From Linepithema humile (Eukaryota > Arthropoda > Insecta > Hymenoptera > Formicidae), in assembly GCF_040581485.1 (NCBI RefSeq), contig NC_090129.1, forward strand, positions 35,078,764 to 35,142,763: a stretch of 64,000 nucleotides of DNA, given 5' to 3'. Positions 48,401 to 61,768 of this stretch are shown in pieces (the first letter of the stretch is position 1; each line of letters begins with the position of its first letter). A model generated the notes under the pieces. The model worked only from the letters and a program-made list of their open reading frames with translations, had not been told where the DNA came from and made no database searches. The position numbers were made by a program, and so were the translations under genes.

Positions 48401-51400
48401 CAGAAAAAGAGGGAAAGAGAGAACAAGTGTTATTACTATTGGTTCCGTCTCGGCAGAAGAACGCATTTTCCCTCTTAATATCGAATCCTTCAACAAGAGC
48501 AGTTTTTTGCTACCCACTCCGTTTTTGATTGTTAATCATTAATCCCGTATCTGTGATGGAAGTACGCACGCTAATGGAGATGAATTATGAGTAAACGAAA
48601 AAAGCACATTTTATCAGAATACACTGCTCATTTCGAGATTAAATTCAATATTTTTAACCTTTGCGGAATTATGGAAAAAATTGATCTTATGATTTGTAAC
48701 AATTACTATTATTTAAATGTAAGTTTATATCAATCACTGAGCATTTAAATAAATATTATTTAATAAGAAATAACAATCTATCTGCAATCTAATAATTAAT
48801 TCGGTACTTTTATCGCATAATAATTGTTATATGTATTTATGATTGCAACTTTTTTTCGTATATACTGCGTTTTAGAGAAAAATAAAATTCTGCACAACTT
48901 CGTACATACAATATATATGTCTCTCTTGTCATTCACAATCGTTGCGGCAGGTCGGTATCAGTCGTGCCACTTTATGAAACCCATTATAAGCCCTGCCGTC
49001 GCGCTGTTAATCAGAGTGGGGGCGGAAGAGAGAAGGGAAGGTTAAAAAATATGGGGAGAAACGATTTATTTCCATCGTCCTGTTTTCCCGCCGTGAACGC
49101 TATATTTACGCAGATCCCGGGCATCTGCGTGCCGCCAGACACGACACGTGAACTTTATCAAGTCTTAAAGGCGGACCTGTGCGATTTTGCATAGACTAGC
49201 GGCGAGAGGAAGTAAGGCAGACAGCGCAGATTTATCTCAACCATGCAGGTTCGCGTTAAATGCAGTAATGAAAAAAAGAATGGGCGGATAAACGTTACGT
49301 AAAATTCTTTATCGGCGATAATTTATCATCGCCACCGTGGCTACCGCGATAATACACGTCGCAAAGGTGATGTTTATTTTTAATCACTGCGTTAACCGCT
49401 TACGCGGAAGCAAAGGGTTATACCATGTATTCCTTCGAGTTAACAGAAGGCGCCCTACCGTAAAGCAGAATTAATCGTGTCACGCGAGAGCAGCGTTCGT
49501 GTCTTATCGGTGATTGGTCACTTCGACATGTCGTCGCGAAATTCTACCTCGTATGAGTTCAAACACTTTGTTCTCAGTATCTCGTGTCGTAAATTTTTTC
49601 TTATTTTTCTTGCAAACATAGTTCAATCTCTTTTAAGTAAAAAAATCTGATTAGAGGAAAAACAAGCCGTCGTTCATTCTGCTATTTTCAATCAATTTTC
49701 TACATATTGAAAAACATTAAAAATAGACGGCCTGCAGCAAATATTTTAATTTAAAACGATCCAATTAATCAAAGAAACGTATCGTGATTAACATACATAA
49801 ATTTTCCTACAATCTGTATTCGTGATTGCGCGACTGTACAATATGGTCCTCGTGGAAATGCTCCTTTTATTCAGGTAAGGATGTCCGCCTTGCCTTTTTT
49901 TACGATATGGTAATGTAATTTCGTAGAAGCATCTCGCACAATAGCTATAACTACTTGCGTTGACAGGCAAGATGCTCGCGAATACTTCTGCACTTGAAAA
50001 CGTATTTTTATGTGTCCCGAGAAAATACACACACACACACAACTGCAAAATCAGTCTGATTTTTACATTCCGTATGAATGTGTCACCAATATGATATAGT
50101 ACGCAAAAATATGCTGCAATGCACTAAGACAAAATTGTAATTTTATTACTGTTTTCTTCCATATTTTTGTTCAAGCATTTTGCATTAAAATTCCGCAGCA
50201 AAACGTTTCGCCGTTATGTGTTTCGCAGCATAGCGGAAGATAATGTTTCGCGAATCGCTGTTTATGAACGGAACGTAAGGCATTAGCGGACAAGTGTAGG
50301 ACGTTTCAAAACTATTTGCATCCGCGTAGGCAGAGTACAAAGGGACGAATGTATCGGAAGAAGCGTACCCTCTTGTCCCTCAAACGTAATATGAAACGGA
50401 CTGAAACGAGAATCTCACTCGCATAGAGGTTTGTGATAAAATTGCAATTATTTGGAGAACGCAGTATGTACACCCACGCACGCATTAATAGCAGTGAACG
50501 CAATATTTTATCTGTTATGTTGCCATTATTTTCACTGTTTTTTTTTTTTTTTTTTAAGTTTGTTACGCTGGATATGTGCGTCGAATACAATACACCATTG
50601 AATTTTGCAGAAAAAAAATTTATTTTACATCTAACATCAAAAAGGAGAAACAATAAGTTACGGGAGTAACCTGGCCACATGAAAGACACAAAAAGAAGCC
50701 AAGAAAAGAGAGATATCGACGAAACAATAAGCGTCTGCTTCAGAAAATTATAGTCGATACTAGTATTATTACCTTGTAATCATATTGTCAGGCGAGTATT
50801 CATCACTAGAACTCCGAAACTGTTTCTTACGCCTGAAACGCTAGGAGTTTTCGATTAGCCGATGTAAACTGACAATGAAAACACAATGGTGACATAAGGT
50901 AAGGATAGCTAAGATCAATTGCAACAATTGTAACTCATGACAATTTGAATCCTTTGTCACTATACACCGCACCGAGAGAATAGAATTCAATTCTGTCAAG
51001 AAGTTCAAAGTAAAGTCTTTCTATAAAATACGAAATCTCAATACAGTTCTACAATAAACAGTTTAAAATTTGTTTAAGACTGTAGAAAATATCGGCAAAA
51101 TATCGCAAAATAACTAAATTTAAAATTTTCTTTCAGTAAAATGTGAATGCATAAAGAATGTATTTTTAATAAATATAAAGTAAAATTTATTTCTTGTTAT
51201 TTTTTTAAGGTTTAATACTTAAATATACAGCCAGTAATTTCAAATGTGAGCGACGTCGACATGATCCAAATCGCCCAGTTTAAAATGTGAACATTTTTAT
51301 CAATTTTTCGTTTTAAACATATAATCTAGATACATTAAAACATTGCAGCAAGTTTTAATTTAAAATTTTGTACACCTTATCCTCAACCAAGGGGACCAAT

Positions 51401-52740
51401 TTACATGAACTTATCCCGAGGAGCGTAAGTTTCAACATGTAATATTTAGATCGTTCCGCACTAATTTCGATGATAAAGTATCATTTCGTTTTGCGGCGAA
51501 AAAAGCCTTACTTTTCATTTAGATAATGGACCAATTACAAAAATTACATACTTCAAAGATTAAACCTTCGAGGAAAATCTTTTAAGCGAAATATCACAGT
51601 CTGCGGGGACAAAAGAGCAGCTAGAGAAAAGAAAGTAACGTTCGCAATGAACAACCTGCATGTTATAAGATTAGAAGCATCGTTGAATAGGTCGGTGGGA
51701 TGTGTAACCGAGAGGTAAACTCGTTTCATGAAGTTTATAACTGACCGTTATAGGGATTTATCAGGCAACGCGTGGTGGCCATATAATCCGAAACAATTGC
51801 GAGCACGCAGGTGGCGCGGGACACTTTTACGACGCATTTCTGATTCTCGCTCTATGCGCTGGCCACTGCACAGGTATTATTTTTGAATTTTTTACATCGA
51901 TATCACATCGTCATATAAATACCTAAACCGCAAAAAACCTAACAATAAAACAAGTATTTAGTCAAGCAAATAATATCGCGCGCGTAAAATATATTAAGTT
52001 AAATACGAAAATGTATAAAATTACTTGAAAAAAAAAAATAAATATACCAATGATTTCAATAACTTTTGATAAAATGGAAACAAAAAAATGTTTTATTTTC
52101 TTTGTATCTTACGCAATTTTCAGATATTTTTGGGTCCAAAAAATGCATTACGTGTATTATTTTTGTTATTACAATCTTTCTGCACATTTTTACGGCCAGC
52201 CAACATCACAAGGTATCGAAATAAATGTATCGACATGCTTGCCAATAATTATAAGTGCGAAAGATGTACAATATATAGTGTATATTATATTGCACAAATT
52301 TATTAAAATATAAACATTTTATATTTAGACATCACGATCGAGTTCCATTTTAATTGAACTCGGTTACGCAGTAATCAAACAACCAACACAAATAAGTATT
52401 GAGTAATATCTCGAAACAATTTCATTTATGATACATATAGAATATTTAAACGAAAACAGGAAAGAGTACATAAAAACCGATATTATTCTGGCAATCATTC
52501 AATTTGATTTTATTTATGTTCATCGTGCAATTAATTTTTCTTATCAAAAACTTTTCCAAAATATACGCGCATCTATCGATAACTTTTTTGAAAAAAAAAT
52601 CAACATGCTCTGAATTCCAAAAAAGTAGGTAATATGTAGGCTATAATATAACAGAGTTCATGTAAGCTCGTATCACGTAAATTCGCTCTCCTAAAGTTCT
52701 ACGTCACACATCGGAAATTGACATATTTTTCACCGTGATC
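42481..52740. other. AT-rich non-coding region, 10 kb
   Basis: Long AT-rich stretch with slightly higher GC at 49010-49560. The motif gccatatta is repeated three times at 46228-46262, and gtttaccgac occurs twice at about 46160-46210. A poly-T run lies at 50539-50556. No coding exon, tRNA or transposon end was recognised. Confidence 0.55.
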
Positions 52741-53090
52741 GGAAATTAATTAGAGCCCGGGATTAGGCTAGGTATGAGAATATCGATAATTTCGATCAAT
52801 ATCAATATTCTCTGGTAGTTAGCGGGCGATAAATCAATTAGCGGACGAAAGTGTGCGGCGCGGAACGTTCAAGCTCTCGGCTGGAAACAACACGAGTTAC
52901 CACTCAATCGTCGGAAGAGCGAGTCACACGCAGCCCGTGAGAACCGACGGAAGAAAATAGCAGAAAGCGGGCCGCTCCTAAAGGTACAAGGAAATTGGAA
53001 TCATTTTCTCTCACGCGGAAGAAAACCCAAAGTTTAACGAACTGCCGCTGCGATTGAAGGCTTGATAAGTTAGTACCGGTGATCGAAATA
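52741..53090. promoter_or_regulatory. Isolated GC-richer patch
   Basis: About 300 bases of clearly higher GC and CpG (around gtgcggcgcggaacg) between AT-rich flanks. It has no open frame of note. It may be a conserved regulatory element or untranslated exon. Confidence 0.2.
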
Positions 53091-53440
53091 TATGTTTGTT
53101 AGTTTTAATTGCTCAGTTAATAAATAAACTAAATAAATCACATGTCAAGTTTATTATAATATATTATTATGAAATATTAGAACGTTGAGTATATCTTTTA
53201 TATGTGTAAATTAGTGATAGTTTTAGATAGTTTTCATTAATTCAGAATAGGTCTTTATTGCGTCAAATTATTATAAAAATTGTCATTTTCAAAGCTCAAA
53301 TTTCTTGAAATTTGCAAAATATTCGCAGATCTTAATTCAAATTAAACGTGTTTTCGAATTAACAGCGAAGTTCTAGTTGTTTTTTTTTTAGAACGATGAT
53401 TGTACCCATATAACATGTATAAATCATCGCCCGCGCGATA

Positions 53441-53492
53441 GCATCGTGCGGGTAGAGTCTGGCATTATGCCAGAGCCCTATCTTCACGATGC
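53441..53492. ncRNA. Long imperfect hairpin, possible structured or miRNA-like RNA
   Basis: The outer arms gcatcgtg (53441-53448) and cacgatgc (53485-53492) pair perfectly. The apical arms tctggc and gccaga pair around the loop attat. The intervening arms gggtag and ctatc/ccc pair with G-U wobbles and a small bulge. Total length is 52 nt, short for a miRNA precursor, and I recognise no known mature miRNA in it. It could be transcribed from either strand. Confidence 0.25.
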
Positions 53493-56400
53493 ACATGGTA
53501 CGCAGAGCTACGATTAGATTGCCAACTACTTCTCACGGCAGTTGTGCTGAGTATTCCAAATAATAATCGAGGAAACATTAGCCAAAATAGCCGAATGTAA
53601 TTATTATGCAAAATGACTATCAACGTACCACAATGGAAGTCGGAAACTATTGATTATTACTTAAGGCAACTTTTTTCACAAAGGCTCTTGCATTATTATC
53701 GTTCTTCTCGAGTGTCTCAGATTTTATTAAACATCGATTTTCCTGAATTTTTTATTCTAGCATTGATTTGCATATTAAACGCATGATGATGTTCATATAC
53801 ATTTGAATTACTAATAATCTCAAGTTTTTAAATTTAAAAAAATTCTGTTAAAGTGTACTTTAAATTCAGTACTAAATATTAATTTCCATTATTTGACATT
53901 TTACAATTCCTACCGCTCCATTTTTAATTCGATCCTGTGTCTGTTATTCCCGCTCGCGAGACGGTAATTAAGGCCACGATGTGTACAGTGGATGTTAATG
54001 CATCATGGAATGTAGAAACGCATACAAGCAGATGCATACATATAATACCGAGTTCAATCGTTTGTCAACTTGATAAAAACGGACACACATTTCACGCTCC
54101 TTTAATTACATGTACTGAATGATTCGCATGGCTCTACCCTTGTAATTTGCGTTGATACGTTACGGGAATAGATTATATAGTACAAAATACGTAAAAATAA
54201 AATAGTTTTGAGCTTTTGCAACGGTCAGATTATATATCGCTAACGATCGCTTCTATAGAATAGCCTTTATAAATTGAAACTAGGTCATGAAATAATTATT
54301 TAAAAATACAATCTTTTTACATTAAAATACAACAAAAAGCAAATTTTAAAATCAATAAATATCTAAATTTTTTTATCAAGTATCATTTATTTAAAAAATT
54401 ATTAGATAGTATTCTTACAGAATTTTCAATACATTTTTCCGAATCAAAAATTTATTCAGCATATTCATAATTTTTTTATCTTTAAAAACTTGACAAAAAA
54501 ATATTGCAAATGTAAGGATCATGGAAAACTGCTAAAAAATATTGCAATCAAAATGCAAACGCTATCGTTTTCCACATCCAACATTTTCTCTTTTTTCCAC
54601 CGTATCGGGATTCGCTGAAATAATGTTGTATTAAGCGAGCGCTGATCTCGGAAAAAAGTACACAGTCAGAAGTTAATGGCAATTTTACGGAGTTTGGGTT
54701 TCCCCGGTTCCCATCTCGTCTACCGGGCGCGGACGTACTTTAATTGCAATAATTCACCTACAGTAACGTAGCAACGCCCGTTTGCTCTATCACCCGAAAA
54801 GAGCGATAAATTCGCTTGGAGTGCACTTCCGTCTAATGCAAGCGTCGGTGCACGCATCGCGATATTTTATTTCTCCATACGTTTGCCAAACGAGAGTATG
54901 AACGATAGTATCGAGCGAACATTGTTATCTCACTTGTCATCGTACGGATTCCGCTTTACGGTTACGACGGAAAACCGTCTTAAAATTCGCGACATCATGA
55001 ACGCCAGACAAGTCGATCAAGTGTGTATTTTATGGTTATGACGTCAAACTTCCGACCTGACAAAAACACATTTCCTGCATCATAATTAAATCATATTTTC
55101 TCGTATAACACGTTAAGAATTTCACCATAATTTTCGAAAAAACATCGGAAATTGTACGCTAATATTCGACGACTTATTGTGCATAAAACGAAATAATATT
55201 TTTATCAAACAAATTTTTGCATTTGTAATTAGCACATTATTCCGCGAGTAAAGCGTGTATTAATTAATGTGTGTATGCAAAATGTGATCTTGTATAATCA
55301 AACCATAAATTTCTCGAACACGTTGAAATATTTACGACTCCTCTCGAATGTATTCTTGCGCAATTTAATACTACGCGTTCTATATGAATTACGCATTACA
55401 CGATTTGCGAATGTTAATTCAGCGCAGAGGCACAACTTTATTGAAATTACGGAATAGTTAAGATTATGGAGTTGGTTGAATTCCCGCTACGTGCGAGTTG
55501 GTGTTTTAAGTAGTTTTCAATAGCATAACGAGAAAGCTCTCATTTGAAAATTTCCGAGTACGCACGAGCAAAGTAAATATTATGCTTGGCGCGCGAAATA
55601 ATGTAACATACACATTTTGTCACTTTGTTGAAAATATTATTCCTAGATGAGAATTAAAGAGATATTCAATATCAAGATTTCAATCTCTTAAACTGTTACT
55701 AAAATAAATGCCACTAAAAAGATCTACGTACCTGTCAGACAACAAAAGATATCAAGACAAGTTTCCTCGCTCATTTCCTTAAAGACCAGTAGATTATAAA
55801 TATCCCGGAGCCATATTGTTTTATCACAAACGAAACACGTAGACAATTTCAGTTACCAGCAACCTCATTTACCGCGAATTATACCGGAATTTTGCAATTT
55901 CATTTATCGCGTACTATATCAGAATTGCATGTCCGTCACGTAGAAATAATTTCCTCCAGTAAAAAGGTATATGATGGTTGTCCAATCGGAAATAGTGTAA
56001 ATTGGCTGCATTCGAGCGACTATTTTTCGAATAAAATTCCTTGCTTTCGAATCGGAGATAAGTGTCGTAAAAAGTCCATTCTAATTACGAGATAATGTCA
56101 AGAAATCTTTAATCTCTTCACAAAGTATGACTGCTGCGTTCTTAATGTCTTAAGTATATTAATTAAAATAACATACACAAGAGAGAGTATCTCTTATATA
56201 CGATAATCTATAAAAAATTTATCTTACATTGCGTATATATGTTACTGATTATATTACATAATTTTTAATTTCTTTAAATATAAAACAGAAACTAAGTGTT
56301 ACTAGATGTGATTTTTCTAAAGTTATTAATTCCAAGATCAAGTAACTAAGTTCCGAAGTCACAAATGACTCGATCGTAACTCAAAGACTTTTTTTAACCA

Positions 56401-58239
56401 AATTATTTCACGGCAAGTAGAATATTTGTAGCGCATAATGACTTAATTAAAAATCTGCAAGAATGAATTAAATCGTGTTTCGAAAAAAACTTAACCAATT
56501 TATATCCCTCTGTCGCGTTAAATTGAAGAATTTTCTTAATTATAGATATAATCAACTTATCGTAGCATTCCTATTTCTCTGCGCGATAATTCCTTTGTGT
56601 ATTTACGAGAAACAGCATACACGATTTATTACTCCGCACTCCGCGTTATGAAACAAACAAGTGCAAGAAAGTGGCAGACACGAGATATGTTGTGACACGA
56701 GAATTTCGCGGCATGAAATCCATCATACTTTTCTCGAATGTGTGCTGCGAAAAAGCTATGGACTTTAATCTGATAAGAGCTATAAGAAGGTGTCGAATAC
56801 TATATTTACTCCTCATAGATGTAACCACGATTTGCGGAAGCGGAAGATCAGATTATATGACTTAAAGGAGTTTTCAGGTTGAAGAGATTTTAATTCAAAA
56901 TCTCTCGTCATATTTTTCTCGTAGAATACATCGTTCTGAAAAATATAATATGACAATTTCCTACGCTTTAAAAAAATAGAAAACAGGATACAATACTAAA
57001 AACGATAAAAATCTAAACTGACAAAGAATAAAACACGTAAATTATGTTTAATCCACTATTTTAAGACTTTTTATTTGTAAAATAAATGTGTCATTTCTAA
57101 AGCTACACAATACGACACTATACTCGAAAGAATTAAATAACTTGATGTGTCAATATATGCACTTCATTTTCCGCGTCAGATCACTCCTGATTCTGTTCAC
57201 TATATCTCATCGAGCTAAGTGGTTCTTAACCTACGGTTAAGTACGTTTTGTTATGTAGGGTGCTTGCCCTGATAGATAGGTCGCCTTTACGGGCCAATTA
57301 CTGACTTACTCGATTGTAATATTTCAGTAAAATTCCACTTCTTTGCCTTATAATCGTTTTATAAAGGAAGAATTTAATCTGATTTGAAAATACGATATTT
57401 AATAACGTTTAAATGCTTTCCTCTATAACGTATGATATAATATTTCTTCGAGTACCGCAATATATAAAGCATGAAAACCAAATTTTCCATTTCTGTCAGA
57501 GATTGAGTCGTCACAAATTTCTGATCGTTGTAAAAATATGATTGCGGAGCAAAAACGAAAGGAAAGAATGATTTTCGGAAATGCGCTACCAGAGAGCACT
57601 TTAGATGAGTGTGTAAAAACCATCCAACCGTATCCGAGACAACAAAACGCCCGTAAAATTGTGTTTATTGTAAATCCACGAGTCAACGCTTACGTTGATT
57701 GAGGAAGGTCGAGTATCAACGATCGCAACATCAGTAAAAAAGTAACAGCTGCATACGAATTTTATGAAAGTTAAATTCATTAGAGATTAATCAATCGAAT
57801 TAACGTGCCGTAAGAAATACATTTATATCTGCATATCTGTAACATGTATATTAATTTAATGAAATTGCACAGTTTATTACCGAGACATTGAATGTGTTTT
57901 TGCATATAAATAATCATTTTCACTTGGTTTAAATTACGCGCAAAACCGAACGTGTATTTAATAATGCGCGAGTATCACATCCTTGATTAAATTAATGCTT
58001 ATCGCATTCTAATATTTCACATTATTATAATCGAATCGCGATCACCGATAATTATTTCCGACAGATGTTTATTTATAAGATGGGCTTATTTATATAATAT
58101 ATAATGCATTGTAAAACTCTCTCTCTCAAACAATTCCAGATTGGAGCCATAATATAAATTCGTACACCGTTCCTATATAGTTTATTACGCTAACTAGAAT
58201 ACATTATTGACATTTAGCTATCACGGCTGTGGTATGCCC
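53493..58239. other. Non-coding region
   Basis: AT-rich, with a moderately GC-rich patch at 54600-55020. Short frames only. A sequence resembling a hAT end (gtggttcttaacc, about 57221) has no partner nearby. Confidence 0.55.
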
Positions 58240-61200
58240 TATATAATTACGTGTAGAGTAACACGAGCGCAGCCATCCCGGCGGAACTAATATTCACCCA
58301 ATTAATTTATTGCTTTCAACAGCCCCTACGACATATACCTCGTGAGTTATCTCGCATGATAAAGTGCGGACTACGGGTTACGTGTCCAACCTGTGTTTTA
58401 TTGCCGGATCACAAAGGAAAGTCACGGCGACGACACTTATGAAATCGCATCATCGGGAAGAAGAGCATCGATCAGGAAAATCAATTTCGGAAAAATAAAG
58501 TTGTCGCGCGAGATCGCGTGACGTAGTAGCGGAAAAATCAAATTGCGATATTCAACCCGGCGTATAACACAGTTAAGAGAGAAAATTCCCTTCTACGGTG
58601 TCGTGAAATCGCGCAAATTTATTGAAAATTCATTCAAAATAATTGACTGGAGTTTAGAATTTTCATGAAACCTTTTTGTGAAATCTTATGATCCTTCTAA
58701 CATTTCTCTTCCCAAGACGTTTAATGCGATATCGCTGTATGAGAGAATGTTGTTTAGCGTTGACATGTCCACAAGGAAACTTGTTCGCATGCACAAACAT
58801 ATACACATACATGCGGCAGGCATTATATACGCGTGCATCATATTTCACTCGTCATCGTCGATGTCTCGGGCTGTCCTATCAATTTCGTGCTCCACACACG
58901 AGATTATTTTACTCACAGACTCTGCGACAAGAACCGCGACAGCGCCAACTTGCCGATACGATTGTTTTTCAGGCCGTCCAACATAGCTGATGCCGCAATT
59001 TCCATTTTCAACCGTTACCTCTGCGACAAGAAGAGGATTCAGAGAGTATTCGATGTGCCGTGCGTTCCGCGAATTCAATCGACTCAATCGCCCGTCGTGG
59101 AGGATATTCCGCCGGAAATGATCGCTCTCTTGTCCCCGCTCGCGGTTTATCTCCCAATGGCGACGCACTCTGCGTGCTCCTTGTCGATCCGCTGGCGGCT
59201 CATCGATGTATCGCGTTTCATCATTCGGTATCCTCACCGGTTACGCGCCTCGGTCCCTTTCCGCGCGACTATACAAATTTCTCGTGTTTTCGTGGAGGAA
59301 GAAACGATTTACGATAATGACGGTAGGCTCGCAATATGCGAGCTTGGGTCGTTTCGATGTTGGACCGGTTCGATGTTCTCGTTGACGCAGGTAATTCACC
59401 TTTCCTACCTTCGACCACGCGCTATCGACCCAACGTGCGTCGCTATCGAGTAACTGCTCTACTACTTGCCGTCCGTCTCGGCAAGCTTACACGGTTTCTT
59501 CCGCTACTTCCTCTGTGTGCTTACGCTGTTATCTTTCTCCGCCGCCCACTTATATAACTTTTCTTCTTTATTTCTCGTTGACTTTACTCCCTCGCGGTCT
59601 CTCGTTTTTATTATCTTTTCATTGGTCGCGTCTTGTCGGTGGAAGGAGCGTCTATTTTAAAAGATAAGCAAAAGTGCCTTACAAAAGAAATATCATCGAC
59701 AAGCACACTAGGTCGGTACAAGTTCGGAAGTTCGAGTCGATGGTTTGGAAGTTTCAGTTATTCTATTTAACCCAATTTCCAAGCGGCTGGCTGGCTCGCT
59801 CGTTATGTTTCATTGAATAGCGGTCGTTAAAATTATCACACAATTGTGGAACGCTCTTCAATGTCCTAGATTACGCAAGTGTCGCTAATGGCGTGCGCGT
59901 GTAAAAATATGACACGCGCGCGCGTATGTATATGATGTATGCGCGTGTGTTATCGAACCGTCCCGCGACCGGGGCACCGGAAGTGCGCGGAGTTTTTTTT
60001 TAGCTACACGCACTGGAAGACCGAGCTCATGTGACCGCGCTCAATAAATCAACAACAAACAACGTAACGCGAACGCAACAACAACAACTGGACGCCTTGG
60101 GCGACAACAACAGGATCCCTGATGATCACATTATACACCCCTCGACGAGTCCGGAGCGTGGGTCGTGGCGAGTTTCATCATGCCCGAGTTCCTCTCTTGT
60201 CGAGTTTATTTTCTTCGAGACACCCTTCTTCCACACGCACTGTGTGAAAGAAACGGCAATTTCGGCGGGATACGACGCACCACGAAAAAGGCACCATAAA
60301 AATCTCTCCTTCTCTCCCCCTTCGTTCGTTCTTCTTTCACCACTTAACTTTCCTTCGTTGTTTTCGTTTATCGAGGGGTATCGAGTTTATTTATAATCGC
60401 ACATATCTAATATTACAATATCGAGAGTGGAAATTCAATTGTGTTTCACTATCCTTTTGACGAGGTGGCGAGGAGAGAATGAAAATACAAGGATAACGAA
60501 TCTCTCGCGAACCCCGAAATCGATCCGCGATCTCTCTCTCTCTCCGGACAACGTTGCAGCGACTAAGGCGAGTGTCTTCGGCTGATAAAAACCCACGACC
60601 GCTCAAGAATCATTCGATCGCCGTTCTTTGCCGCGAGGACAGTCTGGATCGTTCAAGATAGAATCGCAAGTCTGAGGGCGGGCCGTTTCAAAAGTGATAG
60701 CGAGCGAACGAGAGGGCACCGTCCAGGCCCTTTATCCCGCGCGCAAGAGGATAGTCGTGCATTTGAGGGGTGCGAGAGGGCAAAAGAGTCGCCTCAGTCG
60801 CCGACGAGGATAACAAAAGATTATCGGGGCCGTCTTCCGGTGAGACGACGAATCGTTCGCCGTTCGCCAAAACGCGTACTGCCACTCCGTTCGACGGTGT
60901 GACCTACTCGCACTGCTCTCAGCTGCTTCCAACCCCCAAAGTCGTACCGCCATCCCTACCCCCGTGTGGCCACCCCTACCGCCCGGCATCGCGTCTACCC
61001 CCGGTGCCGTCACTATCCCTAGTCCGATCTTCTCCGTCTCGGTAGCTCCCCACTCTCCCCTGTCTCACCCCCTCGTAGCCACGCCACCACCACCGTCCTC
61101 CGAACCCCCACCGCGACCGGCAGCCACTTCCACCCTGTTACGTTTTCCCTTCACCCCTCCGTCCTTCGACCGAACCACCTCGCCGCACACTCACTCACTC

Positions 61201-61743
61201 ACTCCGTTTTTATCTCTCTCCCTCCCGCTCTTCCTCTCGACACTCTGGAAAACTCCCGGTTTTACCGTGAAACCGTTACTGCTTTTTCCCAGGTACATCG
61301 CGCGTCTGATTTCGATCTCGAGTTTCACGACTTTGATGTCTTTCTCTCGACGGGCCGATCGACGACGCGCAAACCTGGCGGCGTTCAACCGCTCTCCGCG
61401 GCGCGCGACACGAGTGACTTTTTGCGGAGCAAACAACGGCGAATGTCGACGCGCTACGTACGCTTGTTCGCACACCGTGCGCGCGTGTGCGCCGCTCGTG
61501 TATTCGCATCTGCATAACGGGAGCCGGTGGCGCGTATCATTACCGTGAAACGGATCTTATCGATTGTTGTGCCACTCCGCGAGCGCGACGGTGCCGAATA
61601 AGCATTAACAGCGTGATATCTAAGCAAAGCTGTCACAGAGAAACGTACACCACCGTACCGATGAGATTGCGGAGAATGAACTCGGGAGAAACGTTGCACA
61701 ATGCAGATGCTGGCGTGGATCTTGCTAGAATTACTGTTTCTCG
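58240..61743. promoter_or_regulatory. Large CpG-rich island, candidate distal promoter or 5' UTR
   Basis: At about 3.5 kb this is the longest and most GC-rich block of the window. It ends with a pyrimidine-rich stretch (60940-61260), purine-rich on the minus strand. Long frames occur in several phases at once, including 58833-59453 (206 codons, opening at GTG). None has a recognisable domain or codon-level advantage over its antisense frame. Its size and make-up suit a promoter region, either the distal Syt7 promoter (minus strand) or that of a plus-strand neighbour beyond the window. Confidence 0.35.
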
Positions 61744-61768
61744 AAAAAAAAAAAAAAAAAAAAAAAAA
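61744..61768. repeat. Poly-A run of 25
   Basis: An uninterrupted A tract at the edge of the CpG island. No adjacent retrotransposed sequence or target duplication was identified. Confidence 0.95.

Noticed and set aside
57218..57245. hAT-type end resembling gtggttcttaacc
   Set aside because: No inverted partner found within several kilobases and no target duplication.
58833..59453. 206-codon open frame on the plus strand as a gene
   Set aside because: It opens with GTG, has no recognisable domain, and overlaps long open frames on the opposite strand and in another phase within a CpG island.
60964..61548. 194-codon Pro/Ser-rich plus-strand frame
   Set aside because: Pyrimidine-rich, low-complexity DNA. 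Opposite-strand frames are also open, and no domain is visible.
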